A DNA stretch of 64,000 bases. It comes from Metabacillus litoralis (lineage in GTDB: Bacteria > Bacillota > Bacilli > Bacillales > Bacillaceae). Position numbers and translations under genes: made by a program. Positions 8,415 through 17,400 of the stretch are shown here, in pieces; position 1 is the stretch's first letter, and each line of letters opens with the position of its first letter. Under the pieces are notes generated by a model. That model saw only the letters and a list, made by a program, of their open reading frames with translations, was not told where the DNA came from and did not search any database. The stretch lies in assembly GCF_020524045.1 (NCBI RefSeq), contig NZ_JAIVKL010000006.1, forward strand, positions 124,001 through 188,000, written 5' to 3'.

Positions 8415-11400
8415 ATGATGAAGGCAAAAAAACTACTATCAGTTTTCTTAACGCTTACATTGGTCTTTTCAAGCTTGCCATCTGTATTTGCGGCTGAGAC
8501 TAGTACGCGTGAACTTGATTTAGTTGATTCTGGTGCATCAAATTACACAAAGTCCTTATTTGCTTATTTACAGGATATAAGTGGACAACAAGTTTTATTT
8601 GGTCATCAACATGCAACTGATGAAGGTTTAACAATTACAGGAAGTGGCACTCGTGTTGGTTCCACAGAATCAGAGGTGAAAAACTCAGTAGGTGATTATC
8701 CGGCAATTTTTGGTTGGGATACATTGAGTTTAGATGGTGATGAGAAACCAGGTTCATCAGAAAATAGTGATGAGCAAAATAGAAAAAATCTAATAGAATC
8801 AATGAAAGCAGCTCATAACCTAGGTGGAATTGTTGCGTTAAGTATGCACCCACCAAACTTTGCGACGGGTGGGCGTTATAATGATACGAGCAGTAAAAAT
8901 GCAGTAGCAGATATCCTTCCGGGTGGCCCTGCAAATGATACATTTAATGCATGGTTAGATAATTTAGCTTTATTTGCAAAAGAGTTAAAAGATGATAATG
9001 GAGAGTTAATTCCAGTTATTTTCCGACCGTTTCATGAGCAAAACGGTGGTTGGTTCTGGTGGGGAGCTCAAACGACTACAACTAGTCAATATAAAGAGCT
9101 TAATAGATACACTGTAGAGTACTTACGTGATCAGCAAGGAGTATCAAACTTTTTGTATGCGTTTTCTCCGAATGGTCCATTTAATGGTGATAGAGAAGAA
9201 TACTTAAAAACATATCCAGGTGATGATTATGTAGATATTATCGGATTAGATCAATATGATAATCAAGATAATCCTGGTTCTGAGGCGTTTATTAGTAAGC
9301 TTGTGAATGATTTAGCGATGGTTTCCAAGCTTGCAGAAGAAAAAGGAAAGGTGTCAGCTTTTACTGAATATGGTTATAGTCCTCAAGGGATGAAAACAGT
9401 AGGTAATGGTGATCTTGAATGGTTTTCTAAAATCTTAAATGCAATTAAATCAAATCCAGATGCAAAAAAAGTCTCTTATATGCAAACATGGGCAAACTTT
9501 GCACTAGGTGGTAATCTATTTGTTCCATACAAAGGGTTTAAAAATGCACCTGAGGGTGGAGAGAATCATGAACTTCTTCCTGATTTCACGAAGTTTTATG
9601 AAGATTCATATTCTGCATTCTTAAATGAAGTTGGTGAGCCCTACAGCATTGGTCAGTTAACAACTGCAGAAGAAAAGCCATTTATGCATGTTGTTACACC
9701 AACTTTAAATAGTGAGGTGAAAAACTCACCATTAAAGATTCGTGCGAAAGTTTTAAATGACACTCCCCAAAAGGTTGTATATCTAGTAGAAGGATCAGAT
9801 ACTGAAGTTCCAATGACACTTGATGAGAATGGTGTTTACTATACTGCTGATTGGAGTCCATCTGCCTCATTTAATGGTGGAACAGCAGATATTACCGTGA
9901 AAGCTACTTTGTCTGATGGAAATACTATTTTAGAAGAAACAAATACTGTTATCGTAAAAGTTTCAGAAATCGTTATGAAAACACTTAGCTTTGATGAGAA
10001 TATTGATGGTGTAAAAAGTAATGGAACTTATCCTGAAGATATAAGCACAAGTTTTGAACATGCAACATTAAATGAAGATGGTAAATTAAAAATTAATGCT
10101 ACAGGAATTGAGCAAACTCAAACATGGCAGGAGTTAAAGTTAGAATTAACAGACATATCTGATGTGAATTTAGCTGCGGTTAAACGAGTTAAGTTTGATG
10201 CACTTATTCCTATGTCTGCTAGTACAAGTAATGCAAGCTTAGAAGGAATTGCGATGCTACCTCCTGATTGGAGCACAAAGTACGGTGAAGGAACAACAGG
10301 TAAAATGCTTGCCGATCTTGAAAGGGTTAACATAGACGGAGTTGATTATGGGCAATATCCTGTTTCGATTGACTTAAATAATCCTACGAAAGCAGAAGAA
10401 GCTACTGGTTTAGCGTTATCTATAGTAGGTAAAGAATTGAATTTAGACGGAGCTATTTATGTTGATAATATTCAACTACTAAGTGTGTATGCAGAAGCGC
10501 CAAATGATCCAGCGCTAGTGGATGATTTTGAATCATATTTAGGCAGTGATGCGGCATTATCTTCAGAATTTGTTTCTGCAAATGGCGATGTATCAATTGG
10601 TCTAAGTGGGACAAATAAAAGTGAAGGTACCTATGGTTTAAAATATAATTATTCATTATCTAAAGGAAGCTACACTGGAATTACTAAGACGTTGAATAAT
10701 GTTGATTGGTCTGAATTTAATCATTTGAGTTTCTGGCTTTCTCCAGATGGACAAGGTCAAAAATTGGTTATTCAAATCAATATCGGTGGAATCTCATTTG
10801 AGGCATATCCATCATTAACAGGAACGGAAGCTGGTTTGGTTAAAGTGCCATTTAACGAATTTAGTCCAGCACCTTGGGATACAGCTAATGCAGGAAAAGT
10901 CATTACAAAAGAAAACTTAAAAAATGTATCTAAATTCTCGATCTATATAAATGCACAAGATGATTTAAATACGGAATTAAATAGTACTCTATATTTTGAT
11001 GATATTAGAGTAGATGATGATGGTACTGGTGGAGTTCCAAATGGTGGATCTGGTCCTGGAAGTATGCCAGAACAACCAGGTACATTATATGATTTTGAAG
11101 AAGATACTGAAGGATTTACTATTGATCAAAATACTGCAAATGCAACTAATGCTGCAGTGACATCTGATGAAGCTGCTAAAGGTAACAACTCATTATTCTC
11201 TGAATTTGATTTAGAAGGTACAAATGGCTTTGAATTTACAAAAGTACAAGCAGTTGATTTGTCTGCAGTTGATTCTATCAATGCAAAAGTAAAATTATCC
11301 ACTGGAACAGCCAATGCTAGACTATACATCAAAACAGGCGCTGAGTGGACTTGGACAGATAGTGGTATTGTAGAAGTTGATAACACTGAATTTAAAACAT

Positions 11401-11954
11401 TATCAATCTCAATAAAAGATGTGGCAAATACAAGTAGTGTTAATGCAATTGGGATAAAGGTTGAACCAACAAGTGGAAATGGTAAAGCAAAGGTTTTTGT
11501 GGATGATATTTCTCTTGGTGGAGATCCAGGCACAGAAGATCCAGGCACAGAAGATCCAGGCACAGAAGATCCAGGTACAGAGGATCCAGGCACGGAAGAT
11601 CCAGGTACAGAAGATCCGGGTACGGAAGATCCAGGTACAGAAGATCCGGGTACAGAAGATCCAGGCACAGAAGATCCGGGTACGGAAGATCCAGGTACAG
11701 AAGATCCGGGTACAGAAGATCCAGGCACAGAAGATCCAGGTACAGAAGATCCAAGCACAGAGGATCCAGGTTCAAAAGACTCTGATGCAACAACATCACC
11801 AACTGTAAAACCGGTGACAGATAAAGAGTCAGATGAAGATGAAAATAAATTACCAGATACAGCGACAAACCAATTTAACTGGCTAGTGATGGGATCACTA
11901 ATGTTAATTAGCGGAGTTATCCTTACAATTGTAAGAAGAAAAAAAGCTTTTTAA
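8415..11954 (+). CDS. Secreted GH26 beta-mannanase with CBMs and LPDTA cell-wall anchor
   Basis: An 1179-residue modular exoenzyme. A signal peptide (about 1-27, ending SVFA-A) leads into a GH26 catalytic domain (about 40-390) with the acid/base Glu in RPFHEQNGG (E208) and the nucleophile Glu in FTEYGY (E318). It hydrolyses beta-1,4-mannan backbones outside the cell. After a short Ig-like stretch come three beta-rich modules (about 525-690, 697-870, 895-1030) resembling mannan-binding CBMs of the CBM27/CBM23 type. Then come 16 five-residue PGTED-type repeats and a sorting signal: LPDTA, a hydrophobic helix and RRKKAF. LPDTA rather than LPXTG suggests a class D-type sortase. GGGGAGGA precedes the ATG. 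Probably CcpA-controlled through the upstream cre. Confidence 0.93.
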   Translation: MMKAKKLLSVFLTLTLVFSSLPSVFAAETSTRELDLVDSGASNYTKSLFAYLQDISGQQVLFGHQHATDEGLTITGSGTRVGSTESEVKNSVGDYPAIFGWDTLSLDGDEKPGSSENSDEQNRKNLIESMKAAHNLGGIVALSMHPPNFATGGRYNDTSSKNAVADILPGGPANDTFNAWLDNLALFAKELKDDNGELIPVIFRPFHEQNGGWFWWGAQTTTTSQYKELNRYTVEYLRDQQGVSNFLYAFSPNGPFNGDREEYLKTYPGDDYVDIIGLDQYDNQDNPGSEAFISKLVNDLAMVSKLAEEKGKVSAFTEYGYSPQGMKTVGNGDLEWFSKILNAIKSNPDAKKVSYMQTWANFALGGNLFVPYKGFKNAPEGGENHELLPDFTKFYEDSYSAFLNEVGEPYSIGQLTTAEEKPFMHVVTPTLNSEVKNSPLKIRAKVLNDTPQKVVYLVEGSDTEVPMTLDENGVYYTADWSPSASFNGGTADITVKATLSDGNTILEETNTVIVKVSEIVMKTLSFDENIDGVKSNGTYPEDISTSFEHATLNEDGKLKINATGIEQTQTWQELKLELTDISDVNLAAVKRVKFDALIPMSASTSNASLEGIAMLPPDWSTKYGEGTTGKMLADLERVNIDGVDYGQYPVSIDLNNPTKAEEATGLALSIVGKELNLDGAIYVDNIQLLSVYAEAPNDPALVDDFESYLGSDAALSSEFVSANGDVSIGLSGTNKSEGTYGLKYNYSLSKGSYTGITKTLNNVDWSEFNHLSFWLSPDGQGQKLVIQINIGGISFEAYPSLTGTEAGLVKVPFNEFSPAPWDTANAGKVITKENLKNVSKFSIYINAQDDLNTELNSTLYFDDIRVDDDGTGGVPNGGSGPGSMPEQPGTLYDFEEDTEGFTIDQNTANATNAAVTSDEAAKGNNSLFSEFDLEGTNGFEFTKVQAVDLSAVDSINAKVKLSTGTANARLYIKTGAEWTWTDSGIVEVDNTEFKTLSISIKDVANTSSVNAIGIKVEPTSGNGKAKVFVDDISLGGDPGTEDPGTEDPGTEDPGTEDPGTEDPGTEDPGTEDPGTEDPGTEDPGTEDPGTEDPGTEDPGTEDPGTEDPGTEDPSTEDPGSKDSDATTSPTVKPVTDKESDEDENKLPDTATNQFNWLVMGSLMLISGVILTIVRRKKAF
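11523..11762 (+). repeat. 15-bp tandem repeat encoding the PGTED stalk
   Basis: Sixteen 15-base units (consensus GATCCAGGYACAGAA) code for (D)PGTE repeats, the last being PSTED, with a diverged seventeenth (PGSKD). The units differ only at a few wobble positions, so copy number may change by slippage or recombination. The acidic, Pro-rich stalk probably spaces the enzyme away from the wall. Confidence 0.95.
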
Positions 11955-11995
11955 TCAACTCTAGATTTTATTGAAAGTTCCATTACAAGAAAATG

Positions 11996-12081
11996 AAAGA
12001 AGACTCTACTGAGTTTTATACATCTAATCCTCCCTTCAAAGTGGATAGATGTGTGGAATCAAGTTGAGTCTTCTTTTTCTT
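11996..12081 (+). terminator. Long terminator of the mannanase gene
   Basis: An outer stem (11996-12006 with 12066-12076) ends in a T-run. An inner stem ACATCTA/TAGATGT (12020-12026 with 12046-12052) makes a branched or extended hairpin 41 bases after the stop codon. Confidence 0.75.
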
Positions 12082-12490
12082 GTTTAACCCTAATGACAAG
12101 CTTTCTTTAGGTATGAATAAGTATTGCAATTTTCTGTTTATGATCATTAAGTGGGGAAGGTCATCTAACCCCAGTGTGAATAAGTGCCTAAGTACTTACT
12201 TTTTGTAAGAAGTTTAATCAGTCTAAAGTACCTCACAAAATCAAGGTGTTTTTGTGTATATCATACTGTAGACATTTGAATTATATAGGAAAAAAGTTTC
12301 CTTTTTGTTTACATTTAAGTTTATATATGTAAATTAATGGGTAAATGTGGTATTGGTATATGTAGGGGATTTTGTGGTTGTATGACTACCATGTGTCTCT
12401 TTAAGGATTATGTTTTGTCAGTAAAAGGGTACTCTTAAATCAAGATAGATTGGATGCCAAATAAATTTAAGTGTGAGGGAGAGGAAGTAA
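12082..12490. other. Intergenic region upstream of the type VII locus
   Basis: No gene is seen. The stretch is AT-rich with small inverted repeats, such as TTTACAT (12308-12314) with ATGTAAA (12327-12333). It presumably holds the promoter for esxA; in B. subtilis the yuk operon promoter is activated by phosphorylated DegU. I could not place -35/-10 boxes with confidence. Confidence 0.4.
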
Positions 12491-12784
12491 ATGTCAGGAA
12501 TTATTCGCGTTACCCCAGCAGAACTAATCGATATGTCAAACCGTTATTCAGGTGAAAGCAGCCAAGTAGAAGATCAAATTGGCCGTCTTGACACAATGAT
12601 TAGAGATCTTGAAAGCATGTGGGAAGGTGAATCTAGTAGAGCCTTCAATGAACAATATCAAACATTAAGACCTTCATTTGTTCAAATGCAGCAACTGCTT
12701 CAAGATATTTCTGAGCAATTAAATAGTACTGCTCAAGCTCTTGAAAATGCTGATCAACAAATTGCTAGCCAAATTAGAGGATAA
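12491..12784 (+). CDS. esxA: WXG100 protein EsxA/YukE, type VII secretion substrate
   Basis: A 97-residue helical hairpin protein with the WXG turn (MWEGESS, about residues 42-48) flanked by two amphipathic helices, the standard size for WXG100 proteins. It is secreted as a dimer by the type VII (Ess/Yuk) system and is needed for the machine to work. GGGAGAGGAAG precedes the ATG. It is the first gene of the secretion operon; a strong hairpin 20 bases after its stop probably separates high esxA expression from the rest. Confidence 0.95.
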   Translation: MSGIIRVTPAELIDMSNRYSGESSQVEDQIGRLDTMIRDLESMWEGESSRAFNEQYQTLRPSFVQMQQLLQDISEQLNSTAQALENADQQIASQIRG

Positions 12785-12803
12785 TAAAAATTAGGTAAGT
12801 AAT

Positions 12804-12841
12804 GAAGGAGCGCCGTATTTTTACATAGGTGGCGCTCCTTC
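12804..12841 (+). terminator. Intra-operon hairpin between esxA and yukD
   Basis: A perfect 11-base GC-rich stem (GAAGGAGCGCC at 12804-12814 with GGCGCTCCTTC at 12831-12841) without a following T-run. It is more likely an mRNA stabiliser or processing site, or a weak attenuator, than a full terminator. It would let EsxA be made in excess over the machine. Confidence 0.6.
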
Positions 12842-12861
12842 TCTATGAGGTGAATGAGTAT

Positions 12862-13101
12862 ATGTACATTGAAATTACTGTTGACTTAAAAAATTATCAA
12901 AGAGAGAGCTTTGATATTAGACTATCAAACTACCATTCTATAAGAAAAGTGATCAATATCGTTTGGCAAGCTAAAAAAATACCAGAAAGCCCAAAAGAAG
13001 GTTCTTGGGTAAGAGTTGTTAATAAACAGAAAGTGATACAGGGTAACACTCGATTACTTGATGCAGGCATTATGACAGGAGACAGAATTGAAATTTTATG
13101 A
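12862..13101 (+). CDS. yukD: Ubiquitin-like type VII secretion protein YukD/EsaB
   Basis: A 79-residue beta-grasp (ubiquitin-like) protein, the same length as B. subtilis YukD. The ATG at 12862 follows GAGGTGAA; an upstream in-frame ATG at 12829 lies inside the intergenic hairpin and is unlikely. YukD/EsaB is a small cytoplasmic accessory of the type VII machine, which binds or regulates the EssC ATPase, and is not a protein-conjugating modifier. Its stop overlaps the region where essB begins, so the genes are translationally coupled. Confidence 0.9.
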   Translation: MYIEITVDLKNYQRESFDIRLSNYHSIRKVINIVWQAKKIPESPKEGSWVRVVNKQKVIQGNTRLLDAGIMTGDRIEIL

Positions 13102-13115
13102 AGGAGACAATGGGA

Positions 13116-14459
13116 ATGTCACAAAACGATATCTCATATTTACCAGAACAGCTTGAAGCAGATATTACACGCGAGGAAAATAGCATAATATTTACATTTC
13201 AGAAGGAGAAAATCAAGTTAGATGACTCTACAGAAATATCCTTTATAACAAACATCAACCCTACCATTAAGAAAGACATTCGTATGATGGATGATGCACT
13301 AACGATTCATTATACAATCCCTAATACATACTCTTTTCTTCCTCCTCAACTTAAGCAGTTAGATGAGAGAGAGCGGTTATTCCTTACATATAAAGTTGTA
13401 CAACAGGCGAATCAACATGCTTTGTCAAGAATTCATCTACTTGTTTGTCCAGAAAATATCGCCCTTGATAAAGGATTAAATCCATACTTTCTTCATCATG
13501 GAGTAAAGGAAAGTTTACCTCCTTATGAAAAGAATCATGACCAATTACTAAAAGAGGTAAAGGCAACCGTGACGTCGATTGTAGAGTCACAATATACCTT
13601 TGAACAATATGTTCATTATTATCAAACATTAAAACTTTCTACTTTCGCTAAAAAGATATTTGAGGCAAGTTCTTACAATGATTTACTTGTCATTCTTGAG
13701 GAAAGAATTCAGATTCTAAACGAACAAAAACCGTTAATCAAGACAGTGAATAAGAAAGCCTGGAAGCTAAATCGCTATGTTTTATATGGTGTTACTTTAT
13801 TACTGATTCCTTCACTCATTTATTGTTTTTATTCTTTATTTTCTATCCAACCAAAGCAAGCGAGCTTTATCCAAGCGCAGGAATTGTTTCTACAAAATAA
13901 TTATAGTGAAGTTGTAACAGAGTTACAGCCCTATGATATCGATGATATGCCGAAGGTCACGCAATATGAGCTTGCGTTAGCTTACATCATAAATGAGTCA
14001 TTAACAGAGGATCAAAAAGAAACAGTGCGGAACACGATTACATTACAATCTGATCCTCAATATTTTAAATATTGGATTTTAATTGGTCGTGGTGAAGCTG
14101 AAGAAGCTCTTGATATTGCTAGATATATGGAAGATCGCGATTTAATTTTATTTGGGTTATTAAAACATAAAGAGCAAGTAAAGTCTGATGATGATTTGAA
14201 AAGAGAAGAACGACAACAATTGTTGGCTGATATTGAAGATGAGATAAAAGAATATCAGCGTGAAGTTGAGGAAGAACTAGTCGAGGAAACAGAAGTCGAC
14301 CAGCCTGTTTCAAATTCTGTACAGGAAGAATCAGCAACTGAAGAAGATAAAGAGATTAATAATGATGAAGAAAGCTCTAAGGCAAACATAAAAAAAGAAG
14401 AACCAACTTCAACTGACGAAAAACAAGATGTACCTGAGGATGAAAAAGTATCTCAATAA
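13116..14459 (+). CDS. essB: Type VII secretion protein EssB/YukC
   Basis: A 447-residue membrane protein. The cytoplasmic N-terminal domain has a pseudokinase-like fold in this family. One membrane helix lies at about residues 222-246 (RYVLYGVTLLLIPSLIYCFY), followed by an extracytoplasmic helical domain and a highly acidic, low-complexity tail (about 380-447). EssB/YukC is a core component that links EsxA, EssC and the other membrane parts. I prefer the ATG at 13116 (AAGGAG 9 bases upstream; family proteins start with MS...). ATGs at 13098, overlapping the yukD stop, and 13110 are possible. Confidence 0.92.
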   Translation: MSQNDISYLPEQLEADITREENSIIFTFQKEKIKLDDSTEISFITNINPTIKKDIRMMDDALTIHYTIPNTYSFLPPQLKQLDERERLFLTYKVVQQANQHALSRIHLLVCPENIALDKGLNPYFLHHGVKESLPPYEKNHDQLLKEVKATVTSIVESQYTFEQYVHYYQTLKLSTFAKKIFEASSYNDLLVILEERIQILNEQKPLIKTVNKKAWKLNRYVLYGVTLLLIPSLIYCFYSLFSIQPKQASFIQAQELFLQNNYSEVVTELQPYDIDDMPKVTQYELALAYIINESLTEDQKETVRNTITLQSDPQYFKYWILIGRGEAEEALDIARYMEDRDLILFGLLKHKEQVKSDDDLKREERQQLLADIEDEIKEYQREVEEELVEETEVDQPVSNSVQEESATEEDKEINNDEESSKANIKKEEPTSTDEKQDVPEDEKVSQ

Positions 14460-14490
14460 TAGTTAAGAAAGAAATATAGGTGGTGATAAT

Positions 14491-17400
14491 ATGTCTATGC
14501 TTTGGGTTTTCCACAAAAATTCTTATCAGCATTTAAAACTTAAACAAAATACTAAGGAGCTTACGATAGGAGCTGGCGAGCAGCATACAATTGCTCTTCA
14601 ATTATTAACATCACCATTTAAAATAATCAATAAAGCTGGGGCGTATTATATTGATAAAGGTGATAAGCATGAACAGGAACTTATCGAAGGTAACTTTTAT
14701 CCACTATCTGTTAGTGAAGAACTTTCTATTTTTCTTTCCTCTACAGATAGTGAAAGTAAAACCTATTACATAGGTCACTTAGATGAATGTACATTTTCAT
14801 TAACAAATGAGAAGGCAAATTTTTTCAAGAAAGCGGATGATTTGTATAAACAGGAATCGTTTTCACTAAATAGGCTTCAAGGACAATTAGAAGTATCGCC
14901 TGTAAATGGTGAATCTGTGTATATAAATGGCCAGTTAATCAAGGAAGCAACAAAGTTAAAGGTCGGGGATGTTATCCTCTGGCCATTTATGACAGTGACA
15001 TTAATTGAAGATGATGTGATACAGGTTGATAGTATAACAGATTTTAAAACTAGTCTTCCTGAAATGATTAAACCTCAATCAGAAATGCTCAAAAAGTATC
15101 CATCATATCGACGAACACCAAGGATGGTTTATGACTTACCAAAGGAGAAGGTTCAGCTCTCCTTTCCAACACAAGATACAGAAGGGTCAAATCGCAGTTT
15201 GTGGCTAATCATCATGCCTCCATTGGTAATGTTATTGGTTATGGGACTTGTTGCTATTCTCGTACCAAGAGGGATTTTTATCATTGTATCCTTAGTGATG
15301 TTTCTGACAACGTTAGTTACCTCTACTGTTCAGTACTTTAAAGATAGAGGCACTCAAAAGAGAGCAAAAGAGCGTCGTAAACGCATTTATACCAATTACC
15401 TTAATGCCAAAAGACAAGAGCTACAAGAGCTTGCTGATAAACAGAAGGATGTGCTCACATTCCATTTTCCTTCATATGAACGAATGAAATATTTAACAAA
15501 TCAAATTTCAGATCGTTTGTGGGAAAGAACGCTTGAAAGTCCTGATTTCCTTCAATTCAGACTTGGTACAGGTACTGTGCCTGCTAGTTACACAATTTCG
15601 TCTACATCCTCAGATATGTCAAATCGCGAAATGGATGAATTATTAGAAGAATCACAAACACTTGAGAAGTCTTATAAATATTTAAATAACTTACCGATTA
15701 CTGCGAATCTTTCTGATGGTGCAATAGGCTTAATTGGTAAAGATGCAGTGTTGAAAAATGAATTACATCAATTGATCGGTCAGCTTGCCTTTTTTCATAG
15801 TTACCATGATCTGCGTTTTGTGTTTATTTTTGATGAACACGAGTATAAAGAATGGGAATGGATGAAGTGGCTTCCTCACTTTCAATTGGCTAATTCCTTT
15901 GCTAAGGGCTTTATTTATAATGAGAAAACAAGAGATCAATTGCTGTATTCTCTTTATGAAATGATTAGGGAAAGAGATCTTGAAGAAGACAAGGAAAAAA
16001 TGAGGTTTTCACCACATTACGCATTTATTATTACAAATCACCAGCTTATTTCAGATCATGTCATTTTGGAATATCTAGAAGGAGAGCACTCCCACCTAGG
16101 GATTTCTGTTATTTTTGCCGCAGAAGCAAAGGAAAGCTTAACAGATAACATCCATACGCTTATTAGATATATCAATGACCAGCAGGGGGATATTTTAATT
16201 CAACAGAAAAAGGCAGTACGTATTCCTTTTGAGCTTGATGAACATAACCATGAAGGAAATGAAAGCTTTGCCCGAATGCTGCGAACTCTTGATCATCAAA
16301 TTGGAATGACAAATTCAATTCCGACAAGTGTTTCCTTTTTGGAAATGATGAATGCAAAAAATATAGATGAACTACCGATAAAACAAAATTGGCTAACAAG
16401 AGAATCCTCCAAATCATTGGCTGTACCAGTAGGTTTAAAAGGGAAAGAGGAAACTGTTGAACTTAATTTACATGAAAAAGCTCATGGGCCACATGGATTG
16501 TTGGCAGGAACAACTGGATCTGGTAAAAGTGAATTTTTACAAACGTATATTCTTTCCCTAGCCGTTCATTTTCACCCACATGAAGTTGCCTTTCTATTAA
16601 TCGATTATAAAGGTGGAGGAATGGCACAGCCATTTAAAAATATCCCACATCTTTTAGGAACAATTACCAATATCGAAGGAAGTAAAAACTTTAGCTTGCG
16701 AGCACTAGCTTCAATTAAAAGTGAACTAAAAAGACGGCAGCGTCTATTTGATCAGCATACTGTTACACATATTAATGATTACACAAAGCTTCATAAACAA
16801 GGGAAGGCTAAACAACCTTTACCTCATTTGTTTTTAATATCTGATGAGTTTGCAGAATTGAAAAATGAAGAGCCGGAGTTTATTCGTGAGCTTGTCAGTG
16901 CAGCTCGTATTGGTAGAAGTCTGGGAGTTCACTTAATTCTTGCTACACAGAAACCAGGTGGAGTTATTGATAATCAGATCTGGAGTAATGCACGCTTTCG
17001 AGTAGCTCTAAAGGTACAAAATACAGAGGATAGCCGTGAAATTTTAAAAAATGGAGATGCTGCCTCAATTACAGTGACAGGTCGAGGATACTTACAGGTT
17101 GGAAATAACGAAATATATGAATTGTTTCAATCAGCTTGGAGTGGAGCACCATACTATGCAGAAGAATCGTTTGACTTAGAAGATGAAGTTGCGATTGTAA
17201 CAGATTTAGGACTACTACCATTATCTGAAGTATCATCACAAGAGCAAAAACAAAAGGAAACGTTAAGTGAGATTGCTGCTGTTGTGGATCGTATTGAACA
17301 GCTTCAAGAAGAGATGGAGCTTGAGAGAATACCAAGTCCATGGTTACCGCCATTATCTTCGCGGTTATGTCAAAATCAACAACTTATTGATGAACAAACA

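Noticed and set aside
11126-11758. Long minus-strand ORF (210 residues) opposite the mannanase repeats
   Set aside because: It is a shadow of the 15-base repeat array, which keeps all frames open; its product is only VPGSS repeats and it has no ribosome site.
11523-11762. Regular short repeats that could suggest a CRISPR array
   Set aside because: The units are contiguous 15-base in-frame codon repeats without spacers, inside a coding region.
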